Assembly: GCA_022767485.1 (NCBI GenBank)
Contig: JALEMY010000023.1
Location: 1-47,192, forward strand
Length of the DNA stretch: 47,192 bases
Reading direction: 5' to 3'
From: Erysipelotrichaceae bacterium
GTDB lineage: Bacteria; Bacillota_I; Bacilli_A; RFN20; CAG-631
Shown here in pieces: positions 44,403 through 47,192 of this stretch. The notes below the pieces were generated by a model, which made no database searches, was not told where the DNA came from, and saw only the letters and a list, made by a program, of their open reading frames with translations. The translations under genes and the position numbers were made by a program. Each line of letters starts with the position of its first letter. The stretch's first letter is position 1.

Positions 44403-44537
44403 AAATAATAATTCCTCCTAAACTTATTAAAGTTTCTTATATTATACCACCATTTTTCACTTTATGAAAGATTTTTATCATGTGAATCTATCTTTTTATT
44501 GAATGATTTTATCATCTTTTTAAATCGATCATAAAGA

Positions 44538-45212
44538 CTATTTCTTTAATGTTCTTAATAGCTTTTTATCTTCATTATTAATTCGATAACTTTCAATTGC
44601 TTTTTGTATGGTTTTATTATGAATCCATTTATCTAATTTATTATCTAATAAATATGAAATTGTATCATCATAGTGTTTGGCAAGAGAAGTTGCATAAAAC
44701 CATGCTATCATCATTTTTACATAATAGTCATCACTTTTTATAGTTAATGGAATATCTAAGTATTCTTTTTTATAATCATCATCTAAGAAAAAAGTCATTA
44801 ACATTGAAATAGCAAATCTTATAGTGTATGTGTGATTCGATTTAATCCATAATAAGATATGCTTCATTAAATCATCTTTATTTTTCTTAAAAACTTTGGG
44901 TTTTATTGTATCGCATACTGCCCAATTATCAATATATGGTAAAAATTCCTGTACTTTTTCAATACATGATTGATAATCTTTGATATTTGAAAGTAAAACA
45001 CTATGAAGCATATTTTCATCAAAATAAAAATGCGGTAAATCATGCAAAAAATCATTTATTTCTTGCATAGAAAGTGTTTTTGCAAGTTGTTTTAATAATG
45101 GCGCTCTTACGCCAATAAATCTATCTTTAAAAATCGATGGCGTAAGAGCACTTATAAACATCGCATATTTATCATCTTTTAATTCTAATAAATAATCAAC
45201 TATATTATTCAT
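44538..45212 (-). CDS. AlkD-like DNA alkylation repair protein
   Basis: This 224-residue protein is built from HEAT-like helical repeats. Family features are IGVRAPLLKQLAK, YIDNWAVCDTIKPKVF, IKSNHTYTIRFAISML and YYVKMMIAWFYATSLAKH. AlkD-type glycosylases remove positively charged alkylated bases such as 7-methylguanine. Not every relative is an active glycosylase, so the activity is inferred. No clear Shine-Dalgarno was noted, but the start matches the family. Confidence 0.85.
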   Translation of the reverse strand: MNNIVDYLLELKDDKYAMFISALTPSIFKDRFIGVRAPLLKQLAKTLSMQEINDFLHDLPHFYFDENMLHSVLLSNIKDYQSCIEKVQEFLPYIDNWAVCDTIKPKVFKKNKDDLMKHILLWIKSNHTYTIRFAISMLMTFFLDDDYKKEYLDIPLTIKSDDYYVKMMIAWFYATSLAKHYDDTISYLLDNKLDKWIHNKTIQKAIESYRINNEDKKLLRTLKK

Positions 45213-45261
45213 ATATTATTCTCCAATAGCAATATAATTACCTTTATAATATGCATCATGT

Positions 45262-45327
45262 TTAAAATAAAACAAAAGAAAAAACAAATAAAAATGCAAA
45301 GCGTAAAAGATTATTACATTTACTCAT
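45262..45327 (-). CDS. Possible 21-residue membrane peptide
   Basis: The ATG at 45327 has a perfect TAGGAGGAAAAGATA Shine-Dalgarno. The frame encodes MSKCNN, then LLRFAFLFVFSFVLF and stop, one membrane-spanning segment. The strength of the ribosome binding site is the main support; nothing similar is known to me. It lies in the 294-base gap between the AlkD-like gene and the PstS fragment, where nothing else was found except A/T-rich sequence. Confidence 0.35.
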   Translation of the reverse strand: MSKCNNLLRFAFLFVFSFVLF

Positions 45328-45506
45328 TATCTTTTCCTCCTAGCAGACTATAAATAATTATAATTAATTAATTTGCTTTTTTAAAGCCTAAAAATAACTT
45401 TATAATTAGCTCTTTCTTTACAGCTTCTTTACAATTATTTACTACACTATGGTGTTTTATTTTTTTATATTTTCTTAAAATAATGCTGTAAATAAAGGAG
45501 AAAAAA

Positions 45507-45737
45507 ATGAAAACAAAACAATTAACAATACTTACAATGTCATGTTCTTTACTTTTGATGTCTTGTAATGAAGCATCATTCGATACAAATGCAAACATTA
45601 CATGTTACACAAGAGATACTACAAGTGGTACAAGAGATGGATTTTTCACTAAAATAGGACTTGAAGAAGCAAAAGATAAAAACGAACCATTAGTTAGCAG
45701 AATCGTTGAAGCAAGTTCAAACGATGATATACTTTAA
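45507..45737 (+). pseudogene. Truncated PstS-like phosphate-binding lipoprotein
   Basis: This frame of 76 residues has a lipoprotein signal (MKTKQLTILTMSCSLLLMS then Cys20). ITCYTRDTTSGTRDGFFTKI follows, the conserved segment of PstS-type phosphate-binding proteins (a variant of the ITVxxRxxGSGTRxxF motif, with the phosphate-binding Ser-Gly-Thr-Arg). The frame stops after about 30 more residues, where PstS proteins continue for a further 200. AAAGGAG precedes the ATG, so the 5' end looks intact. No downstream frame continues it. Confidence 0.7.
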
Positions 45738-45784
45738 AATATTCGAGCACATTCATGAAAACAAGGAAAATAGAGGAAAGTATC

Positions 45785-45850
45785 TTCGTAATTTATTTTC
45801 GTAATTTATTTATTATTTTCGTAATTTTATATTATTTTCGTAATTTATTG
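45785..45850. repeat. Four copies of TTCGTAATTT
   Basis: TTCGTAATTT begins at 45785, 45798, 45818 and 45837, mostly inside a TTTTCGTAATTTAT unit with A/T-rich spacers. Spacing is 13, 20 and 19 bases. It lies inside the pseudogene region. Confidence 0.7.
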
Positions 45851-45900
45851 ATGTTTGATAATTTTGTAGTGTAATAATAGTAGAAAAGGATTTGAATAAT

Positions 45901-46686
45901 ATGCAAACTAAAGAGTTAATTGATTTAATAGATAATATTGTTTCTTTACATTGAGTTTAAAAAAGCTAAAGAGGCGTTCCTGAAAATTTGTATGATACTT
46001 TTTCTAGTTTTTCTAACACATCAGGAGGTATTATAATTTTCGGTGTGGATGAAAAAAACAATTATGACATATGTGGGATTACTAATCCTGATATTTTCCA
46101 AAAGAAAATAACTGAACAATCATTAATGATGGAGCCTAAAATTAGACCAATAATTACAATTTGTGAATACGATGGAAAAATTATTGCTTCTGCTGAAATA
46201 CCAGAATTAGATGTTTTTAATAAACCGTGTTATTATTCTGGAAAAGGTAAAATGAAAGGTTCATATATTCGAGTCGGGGACGCGGATTTACCAATGACAG
46301 ATTATGAAATATATAGTTTTGATGCTTTTAAGTATAAAACAGAAGATGAATTGCGTAGTAAGGAAAGAATTGATAAAGATATATTTAACGAAATATCTAT
46401 AAATGCCTTTTTGGATAAAATTATATCAGTAAAACCCAATTTAATTAATTTGGATAGAGACACTATATTAAAAATGAATGGAATAATTGACAAAAATAAT
46501 TACCCAACAGTTTGTGGTATACTAAATTTTGGTAAATTCCCACAAATATTCTCTCCTAATTTAGATATTGTAGCCGTAAGATGTTCAACTAATGATTATG
46601 GTATTGAAGATCAAAATGGAATAAGATTCTTAGATAATAAAAGGTTAGATGGCACAATAAGCGAAATGCTAAAAACAATCCTATAA
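45901..46686 (+). pseudogene. Damaged AlbA_2 (Schlafen-like) domain protein gene
   Basis: The 5' end (MQTKELIDLIDNIVSLH) starts at ATG 45901 with AAAAGGA and hits a stop after 17 residues. The fragment EFKKAKE resumes in another frame, and after one missing G (GAGGC for GAGGGC) GVPENLYDTFSSFSNTSGG continues in a third. From 45988 the frame is open: GGIIIFGVDEKNN, IYSFDAFKYKTEDE and further to a stop at 46686. The AlbA_2 domain (nucleic-acid-binding, often in ATP-dependent transcription regulators and defence proteins) is recognisable, but the gene is broken twice at the start. Its C-terminus also ends early, at the junction with a kinase fragment. Confidence 0.75.
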
Positions 46687-46688
46687 AA

Positions 46689-46808
46689 GGTACAGGCCTT
46701 GGTTTATCAATCGTTAAGCACATTTGTAATCGTTATCATTTTAATATTTATGTTTCCAGTATATTAAATTACGAAACTACTTTTAAAATTGAATTTTATT
46801 CTAATTAA
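46689..46808 (+). pseudogene. 3' end of a sensor histidine kinase gene
   Basis: In the frame starting at 46689, GTGLGLSIVKHICNRYHFNI and then YVSSILNYETTFKIEFYSN lead to a TAA. GTGLGLSIVKH is the G2 box of histidine kinase ATPase domains, and TTFKIEF is the usual last strand. No start codon or catalytic core precedes it. Given the PstS fragment 1 kb upstream, it may be the tail of a PhoR-like kinase; that name is an inference. Confidence 0.75.
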
Positions 46809-46845
46809 TATTTATTTGTGATAAAATACTATTGGAGGACATTTT

Positions 46846-47192
46846 ATGAATCAAAATTTCTTAAGTGAAGAAAATTATCAGAGAATTAACAAAAAAATTA
46901 AAATTGCAGGAATACTTATTATCATATTAGGATTAACTTTATTACTTTGTGGTATTTTTGTGGTGAAAGTTCCTGAAATGGACTCATTTGCCGATGATTG
47001 GTTTGAAAAACAAACATTAAAAACATTTCTTATTTTTATAGGAATATTTTTAATGATTGCAGGATTAATTGTTCGCTTTGTTATTCCAAATCAAAGGAAA
47101 ATTGCTGCATATAATATGCAAAGTCAAATGCCAATTGCTAAAGAAGGGTTAGAAGAAATGTCTCCAACAATTAGCAAAGTCGCTAAAGACAT
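46846..47192 (+). CDS. Membrane protein cut by the window edge, unknown function
   Basis: TTGGAGGAC precedes the ATG at 46846. The 115 visible residues have two membrane helices: IAGILIIILGLTLLLCGIFV, and TFLIFIGIFLMIAGLIVRFV. A soluble segment (IPNQRKIAAYNMQSQMPIAK) follows and then a helical stretch to the window edge. This layout is common in small membrane proteins of unknown function in Bacillota. No domain is recognised, and the end is missing. Confidence 0.75.
   Translation, partial: MNQNFLSEENYQRINKKIKIAGILIIILGLTLLLCGIFVVKVPEMDSFADDWFEKQTLKTFLIFIGIFLMIAGLIVRFVIPNQRKIAAYNMQSQMPIAKEGLEEMSPTISKVAKD

Noticed and set aside
45368..45598. Minus-strand 76-codon frame before the PstS fragment
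   Set aside because: It overlaps the 5' end of the pstS-like gene and has no Shine-Dalgarno or recognisable sequence.
45785..45850. CRISPR array
   Set aside because: Units are about 10-14 bases with 3-10 base spacers, only four copies, and no cas genes.
1..47192. Mycoplasma-type code with TGA as tryptophan
   Set aside because: TGA stops genes at expected ends (mutS, the second glp flavoprotein) and Trp is encoded by TGG in conserved positions.

Overview
The window is about 47 kb of a very AT-rich chromosome with bacterial gene order and the standard genetic code. TGA ends mutS and the second glp flavoprotein, so this is not a Mycoplasma-type code. Tiny YjcZ-type membrane peptides, a CotD-like coat protein candidate, a paired PrsA-type foldase locus, a SAM-I riboswitch on metK, the mutS-mutL-miaA order and an anaerobic glycerol-3-phosphate operon point to an anaerobic, probably spore-forming Bacillota. 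It is likely from the Erysipelotrichia/RF39 side of the Bacilli; this placement is an inference, because no rRNA gene lies in the window.

Left third (1-20176): housekeeping. A leftward block gmk-priA-rsmB-(rlmN start) faces rightward rqcH. Next come leftward spore-type small genes and an HU-like protein, then rightward prsA-like lipoprotein genes, a DUF308 membrane protein and mscL. Leftward mutS-mutL-miaA and the rightward t6A operon tsaE-tsaB-rimI-tsaD follow.

Middle (20249-32836): a membrane-anchored RCC1-repeat surface protein, then glpK plus two flavoproteins and a DUF1667 protein for anaerobic glycerol-3-phosphate oxidation. A HAD phosphatase and a cyclophilin follow, then a tRNA-Ser(CGA) divergent from ackA-nrnA-rimO-PemK/MazF-like.

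Right third (32874-47192): signalling and accessory genes. A hybrid histidine kinase is followed by a five-domain REC-GGDEF-EAL-REC-GGDEF protein, and a membrane HD-GYP protein lies a few kb away, so three signalling proteins, two of them of c-di-GMP families, sit within 10 kb. Between them are a NodB deacetylase, a TSCPD protein and riboswitch-controlled metK. Then come an SDR, a GtrA protein, an unrecognised 299-residue protein and an AlkD-like protein. The last 1.7 kb is a scar: a truncated PstS-like lipoprotein, a short tandem repeat, a twice-damaged AlbA_2 gene and the last 39 codons of a sensor histidine kinase abut each other. This looks like a deleted phosphate-response locus.

I found no CRISPR array, intact transposase, prophage or recognised defence system. 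The most interesting items are the pho-locus scar, the five-domain c-di-GMP protein, the RCC1 surface protein, and the repeat/palindrome architecture between the tRNA-Ser and ackA promoters.
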